Origin: Stachybotrys elegans
Taxonomy: Eukaryota > Ascomycota > Sordariomycetes > Hypocreales > Stachybotryaceae
Reading direction: 5' to 3'
Assembly: GCA_020746835.1 (NCBI GenBank)
Contig: JAGPNK010000010.1
Coordinates: 248,001-312,000, forward strand
DNA: 64,000 nucleotides
Part shown: in pieces, positions 10,873 through 22,608 of the stretch
Layout: every line of letters starts with the position of its first letter
How positions within the stretch are numbered: position 1 is the stretch's first letter
Made by a program: the position numbers and the translations under genes
The notes under the pieces: generated by a model
The model's input: the letters and a program-made list of their open reading frames with translations, nothing else
What the model was told of the DNA's origin: nothing
Database searches by the model: none

Positions 10873-13800
10873 TGAGGATGCGACTGTTCCTCGGCGTTTG
10901 CAATAACTTGGTTCCAATGTTCTACTTAGGACTTTGACAATGGAGGAATTACAGGTGTCAAAGGTAATTAATTATATTCCTGAAAGAGTCCATATTGACT
11001 ACCGTTCTGCGCAGTGGCGGTATGTTATTGATCGATTCACCGGAACAAACCTTCTCGTGGCAACTTTAATCGCATCACTCGGCTGAGCCGAGGCCTCCTC
11101 GTACATTGCATCGCCACGGCAGCTTCCAGCGATTTGCGATGGCCATAGCTGTCATCTATTGGTTTGTTATAGTCTGTATCGTCAGAAGGAGCTCCCAGAT
11201 CTCCATCCCACTGGGGCACAGGATCGGGAATTCCCACATCCTGACCTCGCCCCCAGCGGTAGCAGCTCGTGTGGCGCTCTAAGAGGGTCAATTTCCAAGC
11301 CACTGCGCAAGTGTCGAGATGCCTCTCTTATTATTCTCCCCCTTGTGGGTTACTTTGACGCTCTCGGGGCACTCTACCATCTCCTGGATCCTCTTGGGGG
11401 ACAAAGCATTTATGACCATTTTGAAGGGTGCAAAGAGTGTTCGTGTTCACAACAAGATGGAAACCTGGGAGGATATGGCCGAGGTTCAGTAGGTCCTCTC
11501 CAATGAGGATGAGGGACGAGAAAATCTCGAGGAGCATGGCCAGGTCAAGATGTATGGCTTTTCCGCCGCTACCCTTTAGGCCCTTCTCGCACGATATGAC
11601 CAGAGGGCCATTCTCTGAACGACAGAGGCTGTCCTCTACACAGAAGCCGTCTGCTTTCAGACAACCAACAAGCAGTACCAAGTATCTTTACAATACAGTC
11701 CGTGACATTGCCTTGATGAACCATGGACGATATATGTGCTGCCCAATGCTCATTTACTGGCGGTTATCTGCACGCTGTGACTTTACAATATAGAGGCGGA
11801 ACTCTAGGTTTAAAACAAGCAATGAGAGGAAGACGAGGAAGCGTAATATATAGGTAATACACTTGTCTGCTACCCTTGATATTCACTCTAGCAACCATCC
11901 AAATCGAATTGAAGAGAGTACTAACAGTGGACAAGCTCGAGCCGGGTAGCTACAGCTGTTGGTAGGGCTGGCAGGGAACCACGGTGCATTCCTACGGGCC
12001 GGAAACTCTGAGACAAGTGCGCCATCCTCTCCGAAATGTAGACCGCCCTAGCTGCATCTTCACGGGACACAAGGCTTGGGCTTGTTCTCGTTCACCTATC
12101 GGCGTGATGCCCTGCCGAGTTTCTCGACATCCAACATCTGGAGGCACAGCTCGCTGGCAACGCTGCCCAGAGCGGGGGTTGCACTCGCACAAGCCATGAC
12201 ATGAATGCTCTCACTTCGCTCATGGTCCCGACTTGTATGGAGATTTTTGGCATAGTGACATCGACTCGGCAGATAGGGCTTTGTTGCTGGTGTTGTTATT
12301 GGGCTTAGCCGATATGGATCTCTCAGGAAGCCCCGGAGACGCTCGGGTGCTTGGCGTCCAGAGTGTCTGGCCTTGGCAGAGGATCCAGAGTCATTCAAGA
12401 GATGCATCGTGTCGATTCACGATGGACCGGGTACAGTCAGAGGAGCGTGATTCCACATGGTGCTTTGCGTTTGGCATTGTACAGACAGGCACTCTGGCGT
12501 GCCCACCGCGATGCAGTGCCCCATGGTGAGCAGCCAAGAGTCGGATAGAGACCCCGGCAGCAGCTCACTTCACACACAAAGAGAGAAGGAGAGCAGACGT
12601 CATGACACAATCGGGATAGTGGCAGCAGAAAAGGGAAAAGCAAAGGGGAGAGCGTCAGAGGTCTACTCGGCCTGTGCCGATTCCTCCGCGCCAAGATCAC
12701 GGCGCCATTTTACTTGTGTGCCAGTTGGGATGCATGGCCTTGGCCGCGCCCTCAGCGGAGAGGGCCAAGTTGCTCAGGTAAGGCATAAGGCTTGGGCTAG
12801 AGACGAAGCTGGACATGTGTCCAACGCCCAGACGCATAGGATGGAAGTCGGCAGAGGAGGGCGCTGATGTTTGGATGGGTCGTTTTATGGTGCAGGTGGG
12901 TTGACTATGATGTCGGTAGATGTTTTTTGAAGAGCATCCGTTCCCTTTCCCCCCCTCCATGACGGTGAGCGAGCCCAGCGCAGTGAGATGGCGGTGGTGA
13001 GTGACTTGACATGGGCAGCCTGAGTTAATAAAGGATGTAGTTCCTCGTTGGGCGTCATTTTGGATAAGCTCCGTCGCCCACAATCAATCCGACTCTTTAG
13101 TCTGAGCATCCCCCCCTCCCCTGTCTTGTTCCGTGTTTGCAACGTGGGGCCCTCGTTAGGTCATAAAGGGAAGTTGTGGCCTGGCAACCTTTGGCTGCTT
13201 GGATTGAAGTTATCTGCACCGAGACCGCCGTCCCGGCGAATGTCGGGTAACGGCAGGATGGTACGGCGGACGAGCTGCCAGGATGGATTTCCGGGTTCGT
13301 ATTTTTGCAGTTCGCAGGATGGTCATCTTGGGTGTGATCATCCTCCTCCTCCCCCTCCCCTCCACGAACCCGAACAGTCAGCCAGCAGTGGCTGCATGCG
13401 AGGGAGGGGCGCCAAGGCGGGTGGGCGAGCCAGCGAACGAGCAAGCGAGGACGGAGTACCTGGTAACCAAGCAGGAGGATACGGAGTACAGATAGCAGGG
13501 GAAAAAGGTGAGAGCAAGAGCCCAGCCATCGCTCCCTCCAAGGCCCTGGCAGCCGAGCAGCAGCCAATGGCAGACGGCAGACGAGAGGAGGCGTGCCCCT
13601 CCCGACCTGGGTGTTCATTAGTCACCCAGCCAGCCCACTTAAAAATTGCTGAGGACCCAGCCGAGGGACCCTGGGCAGCCAATGGCGGGCCTTGCACCAA
13701 CGGTTGCAACGGCATGCCAATGGCTGCCAATGCTGCCAAGGATACCGCCACAACCTCTTGTCGACCAGCCCGGGTTCTGAAACCAATGCCATCCTGGCCG

Positions 13801-14835
13801 ACCTTGAGCTGCACGTTCTGCTTTTTCCTTCCTTCTTGGATGACGATACAGCTGGTCGGATGTGATGATGTGATTTGTTCCTTTTACTCTTCTCGGCTTC
13901 CCTCCAATACCAGAGTACCTGTCTCTCACACACACGCACACAGATACTTAGGTACCTACTAAGGTTATGTAGTAGGAAGAACTCCCTGCAAGCCTGAAGC
14001 GCTTGGCAGTCCACAGTAGCGGGATACATGCATGTACGCGGAATCCCCACTCGTGGCCAATGTACTGAGCTATCTCGCTCGCTCTGGTCCGCGTCTGCTA
14101 TAACCTGGAATCCTCGCCCGCTGGGCCGCCGTCACCAGCTAACCTCTGCTGCTAAGCTGCCCGGGCTCCTTGCCGCTCAGCTACAGGTACTTTTACTGGG
14201 TACAGAAGGTGCCCGCCCACTATTATCATTTGATCCCGTCCATTTCACTGCCCTGGCACACACACACACCCGACACCACAGCACTGACATGCCCTTCGGC
14301 TCCCGCTCCACACAGCGCCAGCGTAGTGCGTCCGTGTCCGGTCGTTCCCCCCTTCCTGCTTTTCCAACGCCTCCCAGCCAATTCTCTCTCTCATCGTGAA
14401 ATCCTTCATTCTCCTTCTCATCAATCCATCCATCGCTCGCCTATCCTCGCCCTCGAGCCGACGCGCCCACCGCTTACACGCCTCGTCGAGCCGCCGCCAC
14501 GAAAGCACCTTGCATTCATTCCGCCACGTTCGCTCGCTCTCGAATCGTCATTCGCTGCATTCGAAACCGTTCCTGCATACTCGACAGTCAAACATCGACG
14601 ACTTACGCCGGTCCCCCCAAGCGTGGACTTAGGGAAACCCGACTGACCGCAACCGCAACCTCCTCGCTCACCACTTCGGCCACGTTCGAGAAAGAAAAAA
14701 AGGTTTCCCCTGTCGTTATAGCTTGTTAGTAGACGACACGACAGGTCCTTTTTGCGACCTGCCGAGGTCCTCGGCCACCGGCTCGCATGCCCCTACTTCA
14801 ATAGCAAAACCGCACCCGACCAAGAAGCCTTGGCC
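10873..14835. other. Gene-poor region between the NADAR gene and the membrane glycoprotein
   Basis: Apart from the possible relic at 11283-11793, no gene is supported. A long plus-strand open frame at 13048-13962 is low-complexity and lacks any motif, and its start falls in a stop-poor GC-rich tract. The last 600 bases (about 14230-14835) are pyrimidine-rich and are probably promoter and leader of the plus-strand gene that starts at 14836. Confidence 0.45.
11283..11793 (+). pseudogene. Possible decayed coding relic with five in-frame stops
   Basis: One plus-strand frame (codons starting at positions divisible by three) reads as protein-like sequence, including 'TILKGAKSVRVHNKMETWED' and, later, 'LLARYDQRAIL'. 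It is broken by TAG at 11490 and 11577 and by TGA at 11616, 11703 and 11778. Every stop could come from a Gln or Arg codon (CAG, CGA) by one C-to-T change on this strand, as expected from repeat-induced point mutation or simple decay. I do not recognise the parent family. Other frames in the same stretch, including the opposite strand, are also open for about 110 codons, so the call is weak. Confidence 0.25.
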
Positions 14836-17090
14836 ATGAAGTCCCCAGGCGGCGACGACACGGCCGCTGGCCAGCCCGCAACTGCAAGGTCTTCCGCCAA
14901 CATGCTCGACTACCGTGACACTCAGGCCAATGACGAAACGTACGACCTGGATGCCATGGACGTGGCAGATGGCTTCCGGCCGACAGAGCATTCGAATCCT
15001 CCTGCTGTTCAGTCGGACGTTGCCTCCACTTCTGCGACCATGCAGGCAATCGCCGCCCATTCACCATCACCACCCCCCGGCGACGATTCCTCTAAATATC
15101 TGCCCGGCATGGTGAACCGCCCATCGAGTCTCACAAAGGCTCACCGTCCTCACGACTCGCTAACTCTTCACAATGACGGTCGCCATCCTGCGGGAGGTGG
15201 TCCTCTCCACGGCTCCAGATCCGCAAATCGCGCTAGTGGACCCCCCATTCTACGCATCGACAGTCCCTATCGAGGACCCTCTGGCCCGTCTCATCCCTAC
15301 GGCATGTATCTGCAGAGGACCGCCAGCACCGCGACTGATGCCACTCAAACACCAATCTCCACCGTCGAGACACCGGACAGCTCCCAGTCCTATGGCCCTG
15401 CCGCAGGGCCGATGCATCCATATGCTCTGTACACCCAAAGCACCACGCCTGAGGATGAGGAGCAGGCTATCCAGACGCACATTCCGGTCGGCTTCAATGG
15501 CGTCGGTTCCGCATACAGGCGCCAGATTGGCCCCGATGGAGAGGAGTCTGGCGGCTTGGTCGGACCACTAGGACACACCGAGGAGCTGCCCCCTTATTCA
15601 AGATATCCTACCGAGGGCCACTCTGCCAGCAGGCCTGTGGTAGCCACGGTCCCGTCTGCGACCCCTTCGGAGCCCCTGCCAACTACCGTTTCCCCTGTCA
15701 CGCCCGCCCCTGTATCTACCTCGACACCCGCGCCACCAGCTGCAATTGCTGGCGCTGGTGGAATCGGCATGGCAACTCGCAACCCTGAGTTTTCCTCGAC
15801 CGATGAAGATCTCTCCATGCCATACAATGGCCCCCAGCTTGACAGCTCATCGTCCAATATGAGCCATCATGATATTAATATGGCTGCCAAAGGTCCCGAC
15901 GAGAAGACCTCCAGGAGAGCCAAGTGGCAAAGGAGGGCCAAGAAGAGGCTGTTTGGCGTCGTCCCTTACTGGGCAATATGCCTCTGCGTGTGCGTCGTGG
16001 CTTGTATAGGTATCATTGCGGGAGCCGTCATGGGCGCGCTGCTTGACAACGAAACCAAGCCCAAGAGCGTGTATGCACACACTTGTCTCCCTCTTCTGCT
16101 TTTGGACGAATGCTGACATGTGTTTCCAGCTGGCTGGAACCCGAGTTCCTTACGCAGCTCCCAGAGGGACTACCTAACCTCGCCACCGGCGACTATGCCC
16201 TGCCACCACTCGACGCAAGCCAGGCTCCCCGTGCTTGCTTTGACGACACGACGCAGGCTCAGGCCTGGAGCTGCGAGGTTCCCTACCGCTACTTCACCAT
16301 GCACGTAGGAACGATAACCAACAGCACCAATGAGACGAGCAAGTATCAACTCACTCTCACACCTCTCAACGGAACCGACTCGGAATACATCTGGGGTACG
16401 CAGCCGCCTACGGTTCCCACCCTCCCCCTCACGCTCGTCAACGATACCTTTGAGCCAGGTCGGGGCGCCGCTTGGTGGCTCAAGGTGACCTACGACAAGA
16501 CTGTCACAGTGACGGAGGATTCTCTGTCGCGAAACACGAAGCGAGATTGGGTATACCCAACGGGTCCGGCCATTGCTGGCTTCGACCACACCCAGTATCG
16601 CCAGAAGAACAAGGGTGCGGTGGACGGAGACAAGCCTTGGATTTGCACGTGGCCAGACACTATGCTCGAGGTATTCATCTACCCGAGCCAAAACGCCAGT
16701 ATCCCGTATTCCTCGACGACCGTAGCCACCTCGCCTGTTGCCACGGATAACCCTTGGGCCGACACGAGCACCGGCCCAGATGTCCTCAACCCATACCCCA
16801 GCGTTGTCAAATTCCTTGAGCGGCGGCTCCCAGCCGAGGACGGAGAGGCTGCTATATGTCGTCAAGTCCTCGTCACGAACAATGGCATGGACGCCGAACC
16901 CATTCTAAACCGGTTTGGCAACCCCCGACAGATTACCATTCGAGAAAAGGAAGACTCGACCACGTCGCGACGCATGGTCAAGAAGTCGGTCTATACCCCT
17001 CCATTAAACAAACGAGATGAGCATTCCCTGGCCGCTCGGGGAGAAGTGCTCGAGCTGACGGACTGCGGCTGTCTGTGGTGGTCTACCTAA
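14836..17090 (+). CDS. Single-pass membrane glycoprotein, DUF7820-like, unknown function
   Basis: Two exons, 14836-16070 and 16130-17090; the 59-nt intron has GTATGC, branch TGCTGAC and acceptor CCAG, and the join restores '..KPKSV/WLEPE..'. Product 731 residues. Residues 1-370 are Ser/Pro/Thr-rich and disordered, with repeated 'HPYGMY'/'HPYALY' segments. A basic stretch (KWQRRAKKRL) precedes one transmembrane helix (about 377-403). The C-terminal ~325 residues form a globular, Trp-rich domain with N-glycosylation sequons (NSTNET, NGT, NAS), ending in a 'CGCLWW' motif. With Lys/Arg on the N-terminal side, a type II topology with the domain outside or lumenal is expected. I associate it with the fungal DUF7820 family from memory; its function is unknown. 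The start is the first ATG; the frame is open further upstream but without an ATG. Convergent with PEX20. Confidence 0.85.
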
Positions 17091-17644
17091 GTGTACCAGA
17101 GCCTGTCTCCCTTGTTCATGTTGCCTCCTATCCGCTCGATTCAACGGCGTTGTGTTTCCGGGGGCAGTCTCGCATGCTGCTGTCATTTATTACTTTGAAA
17201 CTGTTTTAACACCTTCCCACACGGGCCAAGGTATGATCACGAGAGGAAAAGGTTTGAGCCGGAGTTTTGGGGCGTTGCCACTAAGGGCTCGCGTTTTGAT
17301 CATTTCTTATACATAAAGTCATCGAGCCGATCGGCTCTTCATTTGTAGCATTTTACTACCGTTCTTGGGTGCGAGGCTATCTATCACGAATTAGTCAATA
17401 GGCGATTTTGCGGCATTGGGAATAGAAGTTGGGACCGAACATTCTGTACATGGGATTTATCAATCAACCAAAATAGGGCGACTAAATATACACTGCAATG
17501 TGAGTCTAAACAGGCCTCCGGCTACAACACATGTCCGGAATAAGAGGACACGGATATCTCTGTCTCATCTCAGAACAATGTCTGGCTAAGTAGATGTGTG
17601 CATGATCGACTTCCACCCCTTCCTCCCTCCAGGGCTTGTCGACG
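17091..17644. other. Convergent 3' intergenic region
   Basis: AT-richer sequence between two genes that end towards each other; the 3' untranslated regions and polyadenylation sites of both should be here. No gene. Confidence 0.6.
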
Positions 17645-18737
17645 TCAGTCTACGGCCTTGAGAGCAGCGTCACCCGGCCCAGGCTCCATCTGACGAATCT
17701 CATTGTCCACAATATCCTTCCTGCCGTCGCGAAAGTCCCGCATGAGCGACAGAAACGTCGAGTTCTTCCACTTCTCACCATCCTCATGCTGCACAGACTC
17801 GAGCAGCTGCTTCGCGGCCTCCGAGACGGCCGACTTGGCGGCCTTTGCATCGCTGACCTCAGGTTCCGACTGCAGTTGTTGTTGCTGCTCCGGTTCAGGG
17901 CCGAGGCTGAGGTTTCCTATCTCGGGCGTCTCGAGATCCGTGAAGCGCTCGGCGGTCGGGGCCGCCGCTGCTGCTGCGGGCTCCGAGACCTGCTGGGCGG
18001 CTTCGTCTAGGGCGGCCTGGTTGAGCTCCAGCTCGCGCGCGACCTGGTCCATCATGGCGTCGACCTCTTGCATGCCGGCGCCGCCGCCCGCGCCGTAGCT
18101 CGCCATCCAGCGGTTCATCTCCTGGTCAAAGTCTGGCTGGGTGGCGGCGGGCTGCTGGAAGGCGGGGAACGCATTGGCAGCCATCATGCCGCCGCCAGCG
18201 CCGCCAGGGAAGGCCTGGCCAAAGGCGGCTTGGAAGTTGGGCTGCTGGGCAACTTGGGGCGCGAAGGCCGCCGCGGCAGGCTGCTGGCGAGGCAGCTGCT
18301 GGGCCTGGGAGAAGCGCTGGAAGTCGGCTGCCCAGTTACTCACGTTCGGGACAGCCTGTGGTGGCGGCGCAAAGGCGGCGGGAGACTGGGCTGGTCTGAA
18401 GGAGGGGTGGACGTGCGCGGGGTCCAGCGCCGCGGCGTGTGCGGCGAGCCTGCTCGCAGGATCATGGTGAATGGCAGACGATGAGCCGTCTACGAATGCT
18501 GAGAAGCCATCTTGCGCCTGGCTGTTCTGCTGTGCAGATCGAAAGGCCTGACCAAAAAAAAAAGCGGCTGTTAACGAGTGAACTCGGGATACGTGTATAA
18601 GTTGCTGGTGGTTGACTTACACCCTGGCTCCGGCCGGCGTGGTCTTGTAGCCGGTCTTGGTGATGGCTGAGGTCCCGGTTCTGCTGGTCCACGAGCCTCT
18701 TGAAGGGATTGGTGCCGCTGCATGAGGCGTCGGCCAT
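17645..18737 (-). CDS. pex20: Peroxin PEX20, PTS2 import co-receptor
   Basis: Exon 1 18737-18621, intron 18620-18548 (GTAAGT...TCAG), exon 2 18547-17645; 339 residues. PEX20 binds PEX7 and carries PTS2 cargo (for example thiolase) to the peroxisomal docking complex; it is the fungal stand-in for yeast Pex18/Pex21 and long PEX5. The short N-terminus has the conserved cysteine (Cys6 in MADASC), the site of mono-ubiquitination used for receptor recycling. Aromatic docking motifs are WAADF (111-115) and WMASY (186-190). The C-terminal PEX7-binding block begins at Trp299 ('KWKNSTFLSLMRDFRDG'). The middle is Ala/Gln/Pro-rich. A TATA box sits about 55 bp before the ATG. Divergent from SEC13. The first ATG matches the family N-terminus, so the start is secure. 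Confidence 0.93.
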
Positions 18738-18791
18738 TGTGAGTTTGAGTGAGATGCCGTGCTCGGCTGGAGACTTGGTTTGGGGGCAAGG

Positions 18792-18798
18792 ATTTATA
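18792..18798 (-). promoter_or_regulatory. TATA box of PEX20
   Basis: Minus-strand TATAAAT about 55 bp upstream of the PEX20 ATG, implying a short leader of roughly 25-30 nt. Confidence 0.5.
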
Positions 18799-19088
18799 AC
18801 CTCGGCGCAACGGTGTCGCCACGCTGACTGAAGAGGGAGTAGCAATGGGCGACCCGTGGTGACTCAGTAACTTGTCGGATATTCCACGACAAGATCAAAT
18901 AATAGAAGTCGTCTTTCCGGAATAAGAGAATGCTTGTAATTCAGACCGACGTTTTGGGGATGGGAATGGGATGTGTTCAATAGAGGTCGATCCCTCTGGC
19001 CCTCGGCCGAACCAGATATGCATATGATAGATCCAGGGTAGGCAGCCCACGTGGAAGCTCCCAAAAGCCGAGGTGGGGCTGCACTCAG

Positions 19089-19106
19089 TATCATCACGTG
19101 ATGATA
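19089..19106. promoter_or_regulatory. Perfect 18-bp palindrome with CACGTG core in the PEX20/SEC13 promoter
   Basis: TATCATCACGTGATGATA equals its own reverse complement. The core TCACGTGA is the consensus for bHLH-zip factors of the Cbf1/TFE/SREBP kind. A second CACGTG (in CCCACGTGG) lies about 45 bp away, near 19049. The site is 352 bp before the PEX20 ATG and 150 bp before the SEC13 ATG, so it could serve both divergent genes. Confidence 0.6.
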
Positions 19107-19255
19107 TCGTTCTACGCCATCTGTCACTTCGAGCTTCTAGGTGCGAGTTGGCGGCGAGATACGTGCCCTGGGCCTGCGTCGACTTACCGTTTCATCATCT
19201 CTCCCCCTTTCAAGCTGCTGCTGCGACAGGCCGGCAGCACATCCTATCTCTCGCA

Positions 19256-20454
19256 ATGGTTCGTGGAGGAGCCCGTCATCAGGGGCCATGCCGAGCGCCA
19301 ATGAGTGTTTGCTTGCTTTGCTAACGAGGAGGACCCCTCCTATACTAGGCTACCCAAGTTATCACGAATTCCGGCCACGATGACATGATTGTACGTTTGC
19401 TCCCAGCTCTCGCATCTCCCCCCGAGGACTAGCGAATCGATACCCCGCGGAACCGCCGACTCTTCGCCCGCACACATGTACGGCCCGCTGACTTGTCCCA
19501 GCACGATGCTGTCCTCGACTACTACGGCCGAAAGCTAGCTACCTGCTCCAGCGACAGGACAATCAAGATCTTTGAGATCGAGGGCGAGTCGCAGCGACTT
19601 ATCGAAACGCTCAAGGGGTGCGTCCACCTTTCTCCCATCCCTTCCCTCACCCCAATCACCGAAACGCAACGGGCTAAATGAACAATTCCCCCTTCAGACA
19701 CGAGGGCGCCGTCTGGTGCGTCGCCTGGGCGCATCCCAAGTACGGCAACATCCTCGCCTCGGCTGGCTACGACGGCAAGGTCCTCATCTGGAAGGAGCAG
19801 GGCGCCCAGAACACGCAGTGGCAGCGCATCTACGACTTCCCCCTGCACAAGGCCTCGGTCAACATCGTCTCCTGGTCCCCTCACGAGGCCGGCTGCCTGC
19901 TCGCCTGCGCTTCCTCCGACGGCAACGTCAGCGTGCTCGAGTTCAAGGATAACGCCGTCGACAATGCCACCTTCCCCGCCCACGGCCTCGGCGTCAACTC
20001 GGTGTCCTGGGCCCCCGCCACGAGCCCCGGAAGCATCGTCAGCAGCGCCCCCGGCCCTGGGTCCGCGGGCAACCGCCGCTTCGTCACGGGCGGCTGCGAC
20101 AACCTCGTCAAGATCTGGGTCTACGACCAGGCCTCCCAGTCGTACGTCTCCGAGAGCGATCCCCTCATCGGCCACACGGACTGGGTCCGCGACGTCGCTT
20201 GGTCCCCGACCGTCCTGCAGAAGTCGTACATCGCCTCCGCCTCCCAGGACAAGACGGTCCGCATCTGGACCTCGGACGCCGCCTCCCAGGGCGCCTGGGA
20301 GTCCAAGGTCCTCAACTTCGAGGCTCCCGTCTGGCGTGTCAGCTGGTCCCTCAGCGGCAACGTCCTCGCTGTCAGCGGCGCCGACAACAAGGTGTCCCTG
20401 TGGAAGGAGAACTTGCGCGGCGAGTGGGAGTGCATTAAGTCGATTGAGGAATAA
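19256..20454 (+). CDS. sec13: SEC13, COPII coat and nuclear-pore WD40 protein
   Basis: Four exons: 19256-19258 (only the ATG), 19349-19390, 19502-19617 and 19698-20454; 305 residues, the normal SEC13 length. SEC13 forms a six-bladed propeller completed by a blade from SEC31 (COPII outer coat) or from Nup145C (nuclear pore). The joined protein begins '[15 protein letters not shown]' and continues '[18 protein letters not shown]' and '[20 protein letters not shown]', all hallmark SEC13 sequence. WD repeats are recognisable as 'IKIFEIEG', 'VLIWKEQ', 'SVLEFKD', 'VKIWVYD', 'VRIWTSD' and 'VSLWKEN'. Intron 1 has the donor GTTCGT, branch CTAAC and acceptor TACTAG; intron 2 GTACGT..CCAG; intron 3 GTGCGT..TCAG. 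The initiator codon standing alone as an exon is inferred from frame, homology and the good branch/acceptor pair. Confidence 0.92.
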
Positions 20455-20999
20455 AGGGAGTTGGGCATCACGAGATGTGGCTTGGTAGATTATGTCCTAG
20501 AGCAAGGCGTTCAAGGCAAAAATAGGTGGCATTAATTTCGCCTCTTAACACATATTCCCCCGTCCACAAAGGTGCCAGCAGTCTTAGACGCACAGTATTT
20601 GCCTCTGTTGTGGCACAAAGAAGGGAACAAGATGAGCCGGGGCGCATTGTTTAGGGCACCGTGTGCCGGAACCGATAGACGACCTCGAAATGAAATGACG
20701 ACTGCCGATGAGCCAAGAATTACACCAACCTACGTGTCTCAAGAGGTTACAAGGCAATGTGATACTGTGTGCAATATGATATGTAGAAAAGACTTGGATT
20801 AAGAGTAAATATCAATCGTCACGTCATAATCCTCAGCTGTCAACTGAAGGACAAAGTTTCCCAAGGTCTCTTCACGCCTTGTCCTAGCCTTGCCAAGAAC
20901 GAGCTGGACCATCCATCCATAGTTGCCTAAACCCTACACAGAGAACAGAGAGATAAGAGAAAAGGCACGAGATTCCAAGACCCCAGCCGCAGCTACGTC
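20455..20999. other. Convergent 3' intergenic region
   Basis: AT-richer stretch between the ends of SEC13 and the sugar dehydrogenase gene. No coding sequence is supported. Confidence 0.6.
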
Positions 21000-21098
21000 T
21001 TATGCCAGGAAGAAACCAGCAAGGGCGACAGCGAAAGCAACACCGACAGCAGCAGAGCGCGAGGGAGCGAGGCTGGCACCGGCGCTGTCGTTGTCGTC

Positions 21099-21130
<32 letters not shown>

Positions 21131-22608
21131 TCTCACTGTCACGAACAATCACGAAGATCTCACCGGTGCTGTCTGAGGTCATCCAGAGACGACCCTCCGA
21201 GTCCCAGGCGAGACCAGCGGGACGGAAGCAGTTGTCGGGACAGTTGTCGAGAGAAGGGTTGGTGAGAACATCAATGGCGGCGTCCATGCTGCTGTGGGCA
21301 GCGGTGGGCTGGCCATCTTCACCAAACTCGACACGCGAGACGCGGTAGCCAACGGGGTCCTCGCGGTTCCCTAGACAAGGTTAAATTTAGTAAATCATAT
21401 GACGGAGGTGAAACTTACAGCTGCCGTGGAAGGAGACAAAGGCCTCGGAAGCATCCTCCGTGAACTTGATGTCAAGAGGGGCGACGTGGGCCTGGAAAGA
21501 CAGACGAGGTGCGACGTAGTCGGCGTTACAGGACTCGTCGTTCAGAGTGCGGGTCTCGGTTCTGGGGAACTGGTCACCCGTCTCGAGATCGCCTAGCTCA
21601 GGGAAATTCTCAGTTGACCATATGGCGTAGCAGTAAGGGTAGCCGTAGTTGCCGCCTTGGTGCTCCGAGGAGCCGTTGAGCCAACCGTGGAAGTTGAGCT
21701 CCTCGCCGGGGTTGTCCTGGTGGATATCGTTTCCAAGGCGGGTGATCTCGTCAATGGAGTTCTCGACGGACCAGATGCCACCATGGACAGGGTCCTCAGC
21801 GACACCGACAGAGTTGCGCAGGCCCCAGCCGATGACGTTGCCGTCGGTGTAGTTGATGGGCTCATCGTCCTCGCTCATGTCGCCGATGTTGAAGCTGCGG
21901 AGCTGAGCGTGGCCAGACTCAAGCTGCCTGGCATCAGCGTCGTCATTGGAGTCGGAGCCACGGGACACCAGAAGGGTTCCGGGAGAGCGCCTAGAAAGAA
22001 GCAGGGTACGGGTGGTGTGGTCGGTGTTTGTCATGTTGGTGACGAGGGTGCGGTTGCTGTCAGACACGGAGCCATCCCGGCCGTTGTAGGACCACGAGTA
22101 GACATTTTGGGACGAAGAGGCGTACAGAGTGCGGCCATCCTCGGAAAGCTCGATACCATGGTTCAGCTGCGAAAGTCAGCATGCCATTCATGGAGTAAAT
22201 ACTGGGTGTTATATGTGCAACTGGCAAAGGTTATAAGAAAGGAGGGAAGTATGTGTAAGTGAGCTCTAAGGCGAATCAGATGAGTTTGATGTTTTGTGTA
22301 CCTACCTCATCGTTCTCGACCAGGGTCGTCTGCTCATCGACAGACACACAGTTGCCTCCATCGTCACGCAGGGTCATGCGCAGCAATCCCACGCCAGAGT
22401 CAACGACCAGCAGGTTACCCTCGGTATCAAAGAGAAGACCACGGGGCTTGGTAAGGTTGGTGGCGACGAGGCGATAGGACCAACCATCAGCAGCAACCGG
22501 CGCTGGGTACGAGACCTCGAGCGTGTTGCGGCACTCCTGGGCGACGGCACCCCGGGACAGCAATGAGGTGGCGGCAAGCGCCGTGGTAGCAGCGGAGCGG
22601 AGGGCCAT
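21000..22608 (-). CDS. Secreted PQQ-type sugar dehydrogenase (glucose/sorbosone dehydrogenase fold), probably GPI-anchored
   Basis: Exons 22608-22306, 22166-21419 and 21370-21000; introns of 139 and 48 nt; 473 residues. The family is a six-bladed propeller using pyrroloquinoline quinone to oxidise sugars (soluble glucose dehydrogenase, L-sorbosone dehydrogenase, fungal AA12 pyranose dehydrogenase). Visible hallmarks: 'KPRGLLFD', 'LNHGIELS', 'GWGLRNSVGVAEDP', 'ENSIDEITR', 'NYGYPYCY', 'AHVAPLDIKF', 'FVSFHGSWNRED' (formed across intron 2) and 'RPAGLAWDSEGRLWM'. The N-terminus is a signal peptide with likely cleavage after AVA (residue 23). The C-terminus has a GN-repeat linker, small residues (SAGAS) and a hydrophobic end without a basic tail, the pattern of a GPI signal. 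No cytochrome or cellulose-binding domain is present. Substrate cannot be told. Fungi generally do not make PQQ, so cofactor would be scavenged. Confidence 0.88.

Noticed and set aside
13048..13962. 304-codon plus-strand open frame
   Set aside because: Low complexity, no motif, no splice partners and no sign of selection on codons.
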